Shown: piece after piece, positions 9,579 to 18,680 of the stretch
Layout of the letters: each line of letters begins with the position of its first letter
How positions within the stretch are numbered: position 1 is the stretch's first letter
Origin: Paraburkholderia sp. PGU19
Lineage (GTDB): Bacteria > Pseudomonadota > Gammaproteobacteria > Burkholderiales > Burkholderiaceae
Direction: 5' to 3'
Length of the DNA: 64,000 nt
Assembly (NCBI RefSeq): GCF_013426915.1
Contig: NZ_AP023180.1
Coordinates: forward strand, 1,674,001 to 1,738,000
The notes under the pieces: generated by a model
The model's input: only the letters and a program-made list of their open reading frames with translations
The model's database searches: none
Told to the model about the DNA's origin: nothing
Made by a program: the position numbers and the translations under genes

Positions 9579-10385
9579 ATGAACCTGCACCTGCCGCTAA
9601 TGGTCTGCTTCAGGGTCACGCGCTATTGCAATGCGCGTTGCGGCTTCTGCCTCGCGCCACCTGATGGCGCACATCCGCCCGCCGCGGTCCTCATGCAACG
9701 TCTGGATTGGCTGTCAAAACAGGGCGTTCGGGTTATCCATTTCTGCGGCGGCGAGCCAACCATTCACCCAGCCTTGCCGGAACTGCTGGCGTACGTTGCG
9801 TCGCGCGGCGGCGGCTCGCGACTTACAACGAACGGCATCGCCTTGTCGGAGCGCTTATTACCTGTCTTGCGCTCCGCAGGGACGCAGGTCAAGGTGAGTC
9901 TGCACGGCGACCGGGCACGTCATGACGCGCTTGTGGGGCGAGTTGCGTTCGATCTCGCAACCGAGCATCTCCGCTGTCTGCTTCGTGCCGGAATTCCCAC
10001 GTCCGTTCAAACGACAATTGTCTCTGACGGCGATTGGGTCCTCGACTGGATGGCGGATTTTTGCCTTACCGAGGGCGTACGGCAACTTAGCATTCTTCCG
10101 TTCATTCCGCGTGGAAACGGATTTCGCACGCAAGGCGAATACGGACTGACGCTCACCCAGCGGACCGCCCTTCGCGAGCACGTCCGGCGTAAGCGGCGAT
10201 CGCTCCAAGGTCGCCTGGACGTGCGCTGGCTTGATTTCTCGGCTCGACCGCTGCATGTGGTGGAGGCCGATGGGCGCGTCGTACTCGAGGGCGCAAGTGA
10301 GTCGATGGACACCTTGTTGTGCACGATTCCCGGGGAAACAGTAGCGAGGAAACGCTTTGCCATTCGGCCGAGTGTCACTAGCTGA
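9579..10385 (+). CDS. Radical SAM protein in the Toprim-exonuclease operon
   Basis: The product has 268 residues. The [4Fe-4S] cluster motif CNARCGFC places Cys17, Cys21 and Cys24 at the N-terminus, followed by the SAM-binding GGEP box (CGGEPTIHPALPELL) and a MoaA/SPASM-like strand KVSLHGDRARHD. There is no second Cys cluster, so no SPASM domain. The frame is open from 9483, but the ATG at 9579 gives the normal distance to the Cys motif. Its cluster motif resembles that of viperin, yet later motifs fit MoaA-like enzymes better. The substrate is unknown. Confidence 0.8.
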   Translation: MNLHLPLMVCFRVTRYCNARCGFCLAPPDGAHPPAAVLMQRLDWLSKQGVRVIHFCGGEPTIHPALPELLAYVASRGGGSRLTTNGIALSERLLPVLRSAGTQVKVSLHGDRARHDALVGRVAFDLATEHLRCLLRAGIPTSVQTTIVSDGDWVLDWMADFCLTEGVRQLSILPFIPRGNGFRTQGEYGLTLTQRTALREHVRRKRRSLQGRLDVRWLDFSARPLHVVEADGRVVLEGASESMDTLLCTIPGETVARKRFAIRPSVTS

Positions 10386-11005
10386 TCTCTCCGGCGTCGG
10401 GATCGCACAAGGTCTGCCTTCGATTTGCGAGGTTGACTCTTCAGCCTTTCACTGAACGCAGTCGAAATGCCGGTCTGATCTTGCAGATTTGGACAGGCGC
10501 CGAACAACCTTCAAGTCAACCGGGCAAAGCGGGTCGGACAGGCGATGGCCGAAGATTGGCCATAGTCGACATTGGCGGGCGATCCGGTCAGCGGCCTTAA
10601 TGCGCGGCTAAAGCAGCCACCTCGCATGAATGCAAGCTATGACCGTTCCGCAAAGGCAGTGAACGTTAAGGGTTATTCGACGCCTGCCCACACGCGCCGC
10701 AGCACACTCGCAGCCATGTGAATGAGTGCAGGCGTCGAATAACCCTGAACCGTAGTACCCGCTGAGCTATGCCGCCACAAAGCTGCTGGCGCAGGGAAAC
10801 GTTTTCGGATCGCAGCTTTCGGTGATGTGAGCCGAGCGGGTACAGTCATTTTACCGGTCGACGCCAGCCATGTGAGATGGGCCATCTCGACCACACATGA
10901 GACGACCGTGCAATGTGCGCAACGGCTCGGGCGTGCATCACTGCACGCGTCACTCACACGTGCGAATGCCAGGTGCACGCTTTGACGGCTAGGTGTAAGA
11001 CGACT
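10386..11005. other. Noncoding stretch with a long inverted repeat
   Basis: This 620-base space lies between convergent genes (radical SAM on plus, broken secreted gene on minus). It holds the inverted repeat at 10665-10750 and degenerate sequence, with no gene I can support. Confidence 0.45.
10665..10750. repeat. Inverted repeat with 18-bp perfect arms
   Basis: The left arm gggttattcgacgcctgc (10670-10687) and right arm gcaggcgtcgaataaccc (10728-10745) are perfect reverse complements with a 40-base loop; the match extends outward with one mismatch to about 23 bases. There is no T run, so it does not look like an intrinsic terminator. It could be an IS end pair, a recombination site or a structured transcript end. 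Confidence 0.8.
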
Positions 11006-11581
11006 TCAATGCTCGTTCGCCTTGCTGACCTTGACAAAATGAGCGCTTGCCTGGATGGCGACTTCGCAACCCATGTCACATTTTGTCCCATCAAGGGCGG
11101 GAGCGCCGCCCGCTATATGCTGAGTGCTCGTGACACCGAACATCTCATTGCCGTTGTCAACAACGATGGTTTTTTACGCAAGCATGCTCCCATTGTGAAT
11201 ATCGAGTCGCAGTTCGCCAGTACAATCCGCATACACGGTGTACGTGAGCGTTTCGTTGTCCTGGAATGAATCGGACGGCGAGCCCGGCCTGACTGTGCCG
11301 TTGAGTATTCCATAGTCAATCTGTGTGCCGGCCCCGGCACCGTCAAATTTCGCAAGGGCAAGGCCGTCAACAAGATTGGGCGTGGCATACCGGTGGAGCA
11401 CCTGACTCGGTGCGGTTCCGGTGAGGATGCCGAGCGCCTCTCCGTGAACTGTGACGCCGTATGGGCCTTTCAGGCTCGCAGTTGTGCATTCGTGGTTCTG
11501 CGCCTGGGCCACACCGCTCAGTGACAGCAATACAATCGCGACGGCCGCCGCTTCTTTCAAGAACCTGCTTGTCAGCTTCAT
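11006..11581 (-). pseudogene. Secreted protein gene interrupted by a nonsense codon
   Basis: The N-terminal signal peptide ends SLSGVAQAQ, with a likely cleavage at AQA-QN. The first 135 codons end at a TAA at about 11174, but the same frame continues for another 55 codons (KTIVVDNGNEMFGVTSTQH through KVSKANEH) to a TGA at 11006-11008, in keeping with the style of the upstream part. A full product would have about 190 residues. I do not know the family; the mature part starts NHECTTASLKGPYGV. This is either a pseudogene or a truncated form, unless the stop is a sequencing error. Confidence 0.7.
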
Positions 11582-11619
11582 CCCCTTTCTTTTGCCGATT
11601 CAGTCAAAAAATTCAATAT

Positions 11620-11856
11620 TTAGTGACCACTGTCGGCGTTGCATTGGGGTTGATGACCGCAGGTAGCCGACCCCGAGCGATCCATTCTGCCGCTTGCACT
11701 GGTGCTCCCGGAAACACCGCCATACCCGGAGTTACTGCTAGCATTGGCCGATGCCGATTGCCCATCTTGTTGCCCGGATGCATCCTGAGCTTGGGCTACG
11801 CTCGCAAGCGAGAGAATGCCCAGGAGCGCTGCGGACACGAGAATTGTCGTCTTCAT
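11620..11856 (-). CDS. Small secreted Ser/Gly/Ala-rich protein
   Basis: The product has 78 residues: a clear signal peptide (MKTTILVSAALLGILSLAS, cleavage near AQA-QD) followed by a low-complexity mature part with the two-cysteine end CGHQPQC. I recall similar short secreted proteins in Burkholderia genomes, without a known function. It lies 38 bases upstream of the broken secreted gene on the same strand. Confidence 0.65.
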   Translation of the reverse strand: MKTTILVSAALLGILSLASVAQAQDASGQQDGQSASANASSNSGYGGVSGSTSASGRMDRSGSATCGHQPQCNADSGH

Positions 11857-12692
11857 GGCTTAACTCCTTCATTACGAAATCAGCTTCAGTTAAGGCGGCC
11901 GCTTTGAAATAGGTAGAGGACGTAGCAGCCGACACGCGCGTCAGATTATTCGCTGCAAGGCGAATTCGTCCGCTGCCGTGACCCGGTTGCGGGGACGCTT
12001 TTCCTGGCTTTCTACCAGGTGGGGAAAGATACGGCGCGGTAATACCGCGCGTAGCGTCCGAGGTGCCAGGAGCACCTGAAAGACCGCCGGTGGGCTGGTA
12101 AGCCCGGTGCGCAATAGAGGGCGCACTGTTGCCGCCTGTGTACTCGTAACAGGCACGCGAGAAGAGAAGAATTTGAATTATCGCGCGGTGAATTACGTCC
12201 TCCTTGTGTCGAATTATGCTGCATTATTCCGCCGTGTAACCTTGTCAGTTGTAGTTAAATCGGTTATCCGATGTTCGGTATCAAATGTTCCTTAATAGGC
12301 GAACAAATGTTCGGTGTCGCTTTGCGACTATTCGTTACAGTTACTTCTTGAGAGTACGGGACACACACCGAGTAACGGATGCAGGTCGACGCGACACAAG
12401 CGCTGCGAGTGCCCAATGTCGCGATTGGCGAGCCGTGCTCGAGGCCAGGACAACTGCGAGTTGCTGGTACAGCGTGGCGCCGCGCACCGGCCGCACACTT
12501 ACGCTCGATTGTCAGCTTAGACGGTCTTCCATCCAATGCCCGGCACAGCGGGCACAAATCTACCGCAGGGTTCCCCTACGTGGACCACACACTTTTGTTC
12601 GGCATGTAACAGAACACTTGTCCCATCGACGTGCTGGCGGACCGCTAGCACAATGGGGCTACGCTGAACGTGACACTCCGAGGAGGCCTTCT
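11857..12692. other. Gene-poor stretch upstream of the histidine kinases
   Basis: The stretch contains the hairpin-rich candidate RNA at 11949-12154 and, from 12565, the upstream part of the first kinase repeat unit. A long frame runs into the kinase gene from 12285 but its product is unlike any protein; I do not treat it as coding. Confidence 0.45.
11949..12154. ncRNA. Candidate structured RNA, type unknown
   Basis: Five short perfect stems follow each other: cctgg/ccagg (12003-12019), gcgcggt/accgcgc (12034-12050), aggtgc/gcacct (12061-12077), gtgcgc/gcgcac (12107-12126) and gcctgt/acaggc (12134-12154), with gggct/agccc (12092-12105) between. A 7-bp stem ggacgct/agcgtcc (11993-11999 with 12053-12059) encloses the first two, making a multi-branch fold. 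No protein frame is convincing. Strand cannot be decided. It could be an unknown ncRNA or a piece of a group II intron, since an RT fragment lies 2.6 kb away. Confidence 0.4.
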
Positions 12693-14708
12693 ATGGCGTC
12701 CGGTACTCGAACTCGAAGTGATTCTGACGCGGACGAAAGGTCCGGGCGCAGAACATCACTGAGCGCAAGCGAAACGGCTCACAAAATCGAGCGCCGCAGA
12801 TTCGTTGAATTTGTGAATCTTGTTCGGAGACCGGTTGCGGCACTCAGTGCCGGGCAGAATCTTCGCGTTAAACGCGAGTTATTGGAATCACTGTCGCGTC
12901 GAGCTCTATATTGGATGGCGTTGGTGTTGTTCGGAAGCGTGTTCGAGCTCGAATTTGGATATTGGATCAAGACATCGGATATTTATCTTTTGTTCCGTGT
13001 CGTCTGGATCTTCGGACTGTGGGGGATGGCCGCTCCCATGGCAATATATTTACTGAAAAATACCATGGCGCTTCCAAAGCACGCGGGCGTCAACGCGGTC
13101 GAGCAGATGCACTGGGCATGGGCTGCATTGGTCATACTGACATCGGTGTGGTGGGCGGCGGGTAGCTTTGGGTTAATCCCCGTCCAAGTCCAGGTTCATG
13201 GTATTGGTTCCGGCAGGATTGGCTTCTTAGAGCTGACACTGATCGGCGATACATTTACTGTTCTGCTGCTCGCACCTAGTCTTCGTGCAACTTTAGGTTC
13301 ACTCGTGCTCGGCACTATCCCGTTCGGATTTAGCGTGGGAGAATTCCTGTTGATTAAACGGCCAGGAATATTTGACTGGTATATGGGTCAACTAATTGGC
13401 TATTGTCTGATCGCATGGTTTCTTTGTTACAACCAGAAGCGCGCACGTATAAAAGAGATTATTCTCGAGGAGGCGCGATCGCAGGCCGAAGCGGCAATGG
13501 CGGAGAAGAACCAATTTATCGCTGCGATAAGCCATGATTTGCGCCAGCCGCTCACAACGCTCGGCCTGAAGTTGAACTATATCGAGCGGAACATTGAATC
13601 AACCAGGCTGGCCGAAGACGTCTCGATTGCGCAAAGGCAAGTGGATGCGATGGAAGGGATGATTAACGGCACACTGGATATCTGCCGCCTCGAGTCCGGC
13701 ACCTGGAGTGTAGAAATTCAGGAGGTGGTGCTGCCTTCCCTTTTGCACGGCATAGTCGTGGATATGCAGCCGCTGGCCCGGGCGAAGGGGCTGAAGTTAA
13801 GACTCCATAGCCGGCCCTATCTGACCCATACGGATCGTCATGCGTTGGACCGGATCATCCGAAATATGGTCACCAATGCCGTCCGTTACACGCCTTCCGA
13901 ACAGGGAGGAAAGAAGGGGCATATTCTGGTGGGTTGCCAAAGGCGGGGCAACCTCGTCAAGATAAGCGTCTGGGACAACGGGATCGGTATCCCTGAAGAT
14001 AAACAAGCGGATATCTTCAAAAGCTATGTACAGGTCGACAATCCCGAGAGGGATCGTGAAAAGGGATTCGGCCTGGGTCTGTCCATAGTTCAGGGTCTCG
14101 CGAACCTTCTTGGTCACAAACTGGACGTGGACTCGACACCAGGGCGGGGATCGCGTTTTTCGGTTACGGTCCCCTTCGCAGGACGCATACCGCCAGAGTT
14201 GCTCGAGGTTCAGACGGTTGAAAGCGGCGACCTGGACCTGACCAATATGGTAGTGGCGATCATCGAGGACAATAGCGACTTGAGAACCGAAATATCGATG
14301 CGCCTGATCGAGCATGGATGCTACGTCGTGGCGGGAGAATCATCATGCGACGTCATCGAGCAGCTGCGCATCGAGGCCTTGGCGAGTGGTCCGCACTTCA
14401 TCCTTTCTGACTACCGGCTGAAAAACGAGGACGGTGTTGCCGCGATTGCGGCGGTCCGCGCTGCTACCGACGCCTCGGTCCCTGCGATCCTGTGGTCGGG
14501 GGACACCTCGTCAGCTGTGCTCAAAAAAGTGACCGTCAGTGGCATGAAGCTTTTGTCGAAACCGGTTTCGGAAAAGACCATCCTGACCTTGCTTGCAAAG
14601 CATAAGCCATCGACCGAGGGCGAGTGAAGTGATTGCGGTGGAACGTAAAGTGTGGTGTCACAGAGATCTTCACGGCAGTCCCTTCGCTGGGCCACTTCCA
14701 CCGGCCAG
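12565..14708 (+). repeat. First copy of a tandem kinase repeat unit
   Basis: Starting at gcagggttcccctacgtgg and ending at ccaccggccag, this 2.14-kb unit recurs at 14883-17035. It covers about 128 bases of upstream sequence, the whole kinase gene and 81 bases after the stop. The last 39 bases read on the minus strand as the tail of the response regulator gene (GGSGPAKGLP, stop), a fossil showing that this copy was duplicated from a kinase/regulator convergent pair. Confidence 0.9.
12693..14627 (+). CDS. Hybrid sensor histidine kinase, copy 1
   Basis: The product has 644 residues. AGGAGG at 12681-12686 sets the start at ATG 12693. After a polar N-terminus come about six membrane segments (residues about 55-255), a short coiled coil, the dimerisation box ISHDLRQPLTTLG with phospho-acceptor His281, and ATPase boxes N (RNMVTNAVRYTP), G1 (WDNGIGIPE) and G2 (GFGLGLSIV). 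A receiver domain follows (AIIEDNSDLR, acceptor Asp573 in SDYRLKNEDG, KPVSEK). It lacks an HPt domain. The probable partner is the NarL-type regulator downstream on the other strand. Its GC is visibly lower than that of the core genes. Confidence 0.9.
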   Translation: MASGTRTRSDSDADERSGRRTSLSASETAHKIERRRFVEFVNLVRRPVAALSAGQNLRVKRELLESLSRRALYWMALVLFGSVFELEFGYWIKTSDIYLLFRVVWIFGLWGMAAPMAIYLLKNTMALPKHAGVNAVEQMHWAWAALVILTSVWWAAGSFGLIPVQVQVHGIGSGRIGFLELTLIGDTFTVLLLAPSLRATLGSLVLGTIPFGFSVGEFLLIKRPGIFDWYMGQLIGYCLIAWFLCYNQKRARIKEIILEEARSQAEAAMAEKNQFIAAISHDLRQPLTTLGLKLNYIERNIESTRLAEDVSIAQRQVDAMEGMINGTLDICRLESGTWSVEIQEVVLPSLLHGIVVDMQPLARAKGLKLRLHSRPYLTHTDRHALDRIIRNMVTNAVRYTPSEQGGKKGHILVGCQRRGNLVKISVWDNGIGIPEDKQADIFKSYVQVDNPERDREKGFGLGLSIVQGLANLLGHKLDVDSTPGRGSRFSVTVPFAGRIPPELLEVQTVESGDLDLTNMVVAIIEDNSDLRTEISMRLIEHGCYVVAGESSCDVIEQLRIEALASGPHFILSDYRLKNEDGVAAIAAVRAATDASVPAILWSGDTSSAVLKKVTVSGMKLLSKPVSEKTILTLLAKHKPSTEGE

Positions 14709-14882
14709 CGTTTCCTGATTTTCCCTGGTGCCGGTATGCCGATGACGGATTGGTGCATTGCCACACCGAGCCGGAGGCGCAGACAGTCAAGACGACGCTT
14801 CAGACAGGGCTGGCGGCGTGCCATCTGGAAATGCATCCGGACTAGACCAGAATTGGCTACTGCAAGGGTGGAAGTCGCAGGA
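14709..14882 (+). pseudogene. Group II intron reverse transcriptase fragment at the duplication junction
   Basis: The frame reads FPDFPWCRYADDGLVHCHTE, with the catalytic YADD motif of group II intron reverse transcriptases, then EAQTVKTTL and LEMHPD before a TAG. The match continues after the stop as TRIGYCKG. Only about 55 codons remain. The fragment exactly fills the space between the two kinase repeat units. Confidence 0.8.
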
Positions 14883-17035
14883 GCAGGGTTCCCCTACGTG
14901 GACCACACACTTTTGTTCGGCATGTAACAGAACACTTGTCCCATCGACGTGCTGGCGGACCGCTAGCACAATGGGGCTACGCTGAACGTGACACTCCGAG
15001 GAGGCCTTCTATGGCGTCTCGTACTCGAACACGACGTGATTCGGACGTGGGCGAAGAGCCCGGGGCCAGAACATCACTGAGCGCAAGCGAAACGGCTCAC
15101 AAAATCGAGCGCCGCAGAGTCAGTGAATTTGTGAATCTTGTTCGGGGACCGGTTGCGGCACTCAGTACCGAGCAGAATCTCCTTGTCAAACGCGATTTAT
15201 TGGAATCACTGTCGCGTCGAGCGGTATGTTGGATGGCGTTGGTGTTGTTCGTAAGCGTGTTCGTGTTCGAATTTGGATATTGGATCAAGACATCGGATAT
15301 TTATCTTTTGTTCCGTGTCGTCTGGATCTTCGGACTGTGGGGGATGGCCGCTCCCATGGCAATATATTTACTGAAAAAGACCATGGCGCTTCCAAAGCAC
15401 GCGGGCGTCAACGCGGTCGAGCAGATGCACTGGGCATGGGCTGCATTGGTCGTACTGACATCGGTGTGGTGGGCGGCCGGTAGCTTTGGGATAAAGCCAC
15501 CCTTTTTCCCGGCCCACGGTGATTCTCATATTATTTTCCACAGGAATTTCTTCCTAAGGCTGACGCTGATCTGCCATGTATTTACTGTGCTGCTGCTCGC
15601 ACCTAGTCTTCGTGCAACTTTAGGTTCACTCGTGCTCGGCACCATCCCATTCGGATTTAGCCTGGGAGAAATTCTGTTATTTAAACTGCCAGCTGTGCTT
15701 GAGTCGCTTACGGCTCAACTAATTGGCTATTGTCTCATCGCATGGTTTCTTTGTTACGATCAGAAGCACGCATGTGTAAAAGAGGTTATTCTCGAAGAGG
15801 CGCGATCGCGGGCCGAAGCGGCAAGGGCGGAGAAGAACCAACTTATCGCTGCGATAAGCCATGATTTGCGCCAGCCGCTCACAACGCTCGGCCTGAAGTT
15901 GAACTATATCGAGCGGAACATTGAATCAACCAGGCTGGCCGAAGACGTCTCGATTGCGCAAAGGCAAGTGGATGCGATGGAAGGGATGATTAACGGCACA
16001 CTGGATATCTGCCGCCTCGAGTCCGGCACCTGGAGTGTAGAAATTCAGGAGGTGGTGCTGCCTTCCCTTTTGCACGGCATAGTCGTGGATATGCAGCCGC
16101 TGGCCCGGGCGAAGGGGCTGAAGTTAAGACTCCATAGCCGGCCCTATCTGACCCATACGGATCGTCATGCGTTGGACCGGATCATCCGAAATATGGTCAC
16201 CAATGCCGTCCGTTACACGCCTTCCGAACAGGGAGGAAAGAAGGGGCATATTCTGGTGGGTTGCCAAAGGCGGGGCAACCTCGTCAAGATAAGCGTCTGG
16301 GACAACGGGATCGGTATCGCTGAAGATAAACAAGCGGATATCTTCAAAAGCTATGTACAGGTCGACAATCCCGAGAGGGATCGTGAAAAGGGATTCGGCC
16401 TGGGTCTGTCCATAGTTCAGGGTCTCGCGAACCTTCTTGGTCACAAACTGGACGTGGACTCGACACCAGGGCGGGGATCGCGTTTTTCGGTTACGGTCCC
16501 CTTCGCAGGACGCATACCGCCAGAGTTGCTCGAGGTTCAGACGGTTGAAAGCGGCGACCTGGACCTGACCAATATGGTAGTGGCGATCATCGAGGACAAT
16601 AGCGACTTGAGAACCGAAATATCGATGCGCCTGATCGAGCATGGATGCTACGTCGTGGCGGGAGAATCATCATGCGACGTCATCGAGCAGTTGCGCATCG
16701 AGGCCTTGGCGACTGGTCCGCACTTCATCCTTTCTGACTACCGGCTGAAAAACGAGGATGGTGTTGCCGCGATTGCGGCGGTCCGCGCTGCTACCGACGC
16801 TTCGATCCCTGCGATCCTGTGGTCGGGGGACACCTCGTCAGCTGTGCTCAAAAAAGTGACCGTCAGTGGCATAAGGCTTTTGTCGAAACCGGTTTCGGAA
16901 AAGACCATCCTGACCTTGCTTGCAAAACATAAGCCATCGACCGAGGGCGAGTGAAGTGATGGCGGTGGAACGTAAAGTGTGGTGTCACAGAGATCTTCAC
17001 GGCAGTCCCTTCGCTGGCCCACTTCCACCGGCCAG
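14883..17035 (+). repeat. Second copy of the tandem kinase repeat unit
   Basis: This copy is offset by 2318 bases from the first at its 5' end and by 2327 at its 3' end. The difference of nine bases is a three-codon insertion in the membrane domain. Its 3' end runs into the living response regulator gene. Confidence 0.9.
15011..16954 (+). CDS. Hybrid sensor histidine kinase, copy 2
   Basis: The product has 647 residues, with the same plan as copy 1: membrane sensor, His284 in ISHDLRQP, ATPase boxes and a C-terminal receiver with SDYRLKNEDG. From about residue 270 to the end it is almost identical to copy 1. The membrane part differs in clusters: GIKPPFFPAHGDSHIIFHRN replaces the loop starting GLIPVQVQ, and FKLPAVLESLTAQ replaces IKRPGIFDWYMGQ. 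The ribosome site AGGAGG and upstream 128 bases are shared. This pattern suggests two kinases reading different signals through one output. Confidence 0.9.
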   Translation: MASRTRTRRDSDVGEEPGARTSLSASETAHKIERRRVSEFVNLVRGPVAALSTEQNLLVKRDLLESLSRRAVCWMALVLFVSVFVFEFGYWIKTSDIYLLFRVVWIFGLWGMAAPMAIYLLKKTMALPKHAGVNAVEQMHWAWAALVVLTSVWWAAGSFGIKPPFFPAHGDSHIIFHRNFFLRLTLICHVFTVLLLAPSLRATLGSLVLGTIPFGFSLGEILLFKLPAVLESLTAQLIGYCLIAWFLCYDQKHACVKEVILEEARSRAEAARAEKNQLIAAISHDLRQPLTTLGLKLNYIERNIESTRLAEDVSIAQRQVDAMEGMINGTLDICRLESGTWSVEIQEVVLPSLLHGIVVDMQPLARAKGLKLRLHSRPYLTHTDRHALDRIIRNMVTNAVRYTPSEQGGKKGHILVGCQRRGNLVKISVWDNGIGIAEDKQADIFKSYVQVDNPERDREKGFGLGLSIVQGLANLLGHKLDVDSTPGRGSRFSVTVPFAGRIPPELLEVQTVESGDLDLTNMVVAIIEDNSDLRTEISMRLIEHGCYVVAGESSCDVIEQLRIEALATGPHFILSDYRLKNEDGVAAIAAVRAATDASIPAILWSGDTSSAVLKKVTVSGIRLLSKPVSEKTILTLLAKHKPSTEGE

Positions 17036-17698
17036 TTCGGCATTGACTTTAAGTGCAGCTTCAACGCGGTTTCTGACTTGAAGTTTGTCGTAAATAACAC
17101 AGGAAACCTGTCTGACATGTCCCTCGGTGACGTTAAGCTCTCTTGCGATCTGTTTTCCTGAGAGGCCACCTGCAATGCAACGCGCCACGTCCCACTCTCG
17201 TGGAGAGAGTCCGAGGTGATGCTGATTCTGGATAGCTGAAGGTGCTTGTGTCGAGCAGGCAAAGCGCATCAGGACTTCTTCCGGAATCCAGAGTTCACCT
17301 CCTAAAATCCTGCTCAGTCCAATGAACATTTTTTTGTACGCGCCTCCTTTCAAAATGATTCCCCGAGCAGCGTAGTCACGCATGCACATTCGCAAAATTT
17401 CAACTTCATCATCGTTTCCAGGAGCGAGTCCCGTGCAGATGACCACGGGAACATTGGATGGATTGCCGGACTGGAAATGCTCAAGTGTCGTGGCGCCACG
17501 GTTCTCACCATCCAGATTGAGATCCAGGAATACGAGGTCTGGAGGAGGTGCCTTGCTTATTTCTTCAAGCGCGCTGGCAAGTGTGAATACGGGTGTGACT
17601 TCGATTGGGGCTACGCTCAACTCCGATGCGTGTGTCTGGACATATTCGGAAAGAGCAACGCAAAGAATTTCGTGATCGTCGACCCATAGGATTTTCAT
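16997..17698 (-). CDS. NarL/LuxR-type response regulator
   Basis: The product has 233 residues: a receiver domain (KILWVDDHE, acceptor Asp in DLVFLDLNLDG near residue 58, conserved Lys in GIILKGGAYK) and a C-terminal LuxR helix-turn-helix (LSPREWDVARCIAGGLSGKQIA). The ribosome site AGAGGAGAA precedes the ATG at 17698. It is convergent with the second kinase, 42 bases apart. The two kinases plus this regulator probably form one signalling system; the DNA targets are unknown. Confidence 0.88.
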   Translation of the reverse strand: MKILWVDDHEILCVALSEYVQTHASELSVAPIEVTPVFTLASALEEISKAPPPDLVFLDLNLDGENRGATTLEHFQSGNPSNVPVVICTGLAPGNDDEVEILRMCMRDYAARGIILKGGAYKKMFIGLSRILGGELWIPEEVLMRFACSTQAPSAIQNQHHLGLSPREWDVARCIAGGLSGKQIARELNVTEGHVRQVSCVIYDKLQVRNRVEAALKVNAELAGGSGPAKGLP

Positions 17699-18044
17699 GG
17701 CTGCTTCTCCTCTTTATACCTCAGAGAAAAACAATCGATCGCGCGCGACGTTTGTGTGCAGCACCGCTTGATAGCTAACTTGAACACTGGCATTCTCCGA
17801 CCGTCGAAATTCGTGGCACAAGCGTCGCGGTATTCGCGTGCCTCAGACGTCGGGTCGGCGGGGTCGAGGCAGTTTTGGCCGTTTGGCGCTGCCCTCGCAT
17901 GCAGGTGGGACACGCGGGAATTCATTGACACAGCTTTACTTCCGCGGCATACGCGATGAGGCCCGGGGAAACGTCGCCCAGCAGATTGGCGTGCTGTAGC
18001 CGCCTTAGCATCCTTGCAGTGCACGCCCAGGCATGGAACGCCGC

Positions 18045-18162
18045 AAGGTAAGTTAATGTGGCGCGCTCTCAGGCAGCGCCGCAGCAGCGTCGACAGCATC
18101 GCACGATCGCGCAAACCTTTCAGAGTCGTCATCGCCTGCTTCGCCTCGTTGAGGGTCGGATT
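18045..18162 (-). pseudogene. Tyrosine recombinase fragment
   Basis: A minus-strand frame reads TLNEAKQAM then LKGLRDRAMLSTLLRRCLRA, which matches the start of the catalytic domain of phage-type integrases (GLRDRAMLATLLGCGLR). Nothing recognisable of the rest of the domain follows. It is a short relic of an integration system. Confidence 0.5.
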
Positions 18163-18680
18163 TTTGCTATACACGACCAAATGAGCGGGCGTCCGGTGCC
18201 ACATATTGAACAGAATACCTCGCGTCCGGGAAGGGAGGAACATCCGAGAATGAACTTTACGGCTGAATGCGCGACCGAATACGGCAGCGAGAACGCAATT
18301 GCTAGTGACACACATTCAACCAACGATAGCCGCGAGGCAACCGTTACAACCCGAATACGTGAACGTCGGCATCCCGAAGCCGTCATCGATGTCTGAGTCC
18401 GCCCGACCGATACGGGTCGGGAGTGTGACTTCGATGAGGCAGTAGGCTGCCGTCAGGCTGCTCGATGGCGCCACCGTCAGCAATCCCGCAAATTGCTGAT
18501 GTACAACCCAGCCCGGCCGAATGTCGGACAGAGGACCTGCCGGATCGAGCCTGTATCTTAATGGCCCGTACCGGAGCATGGCCGACGTTCGAATGTCAAT
18601 CTGAGAGCGTCGGCGGACGGCCGAAATTGGCCGAGAGCACCAGTTCAATGAAGGTGCTGTAGGGCAGCCGTTGAAATCTT

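Noticed and set aside
9579..10385. Radical SAM protein as a prokaryotic viperin
   Set aside because: The Cys motif and its preceding residues are similar, but the later SLHGD region fits MoaA-like enzymes and no nucleotide kinase is adjacent.
10665..10750. Integron attC site
   Set aside because: The inverted repeat lacks the expected RYYYAAC and GTTRRRY simple-site arrangement and no integron integrase is nearby.
12285..12692. N-terminal extension of the first kinase from an upstream start
   Set aside because: The extra 136 residues look random, the second copy has no such extension, and AGGAGG sits just before the ATG at 12693.
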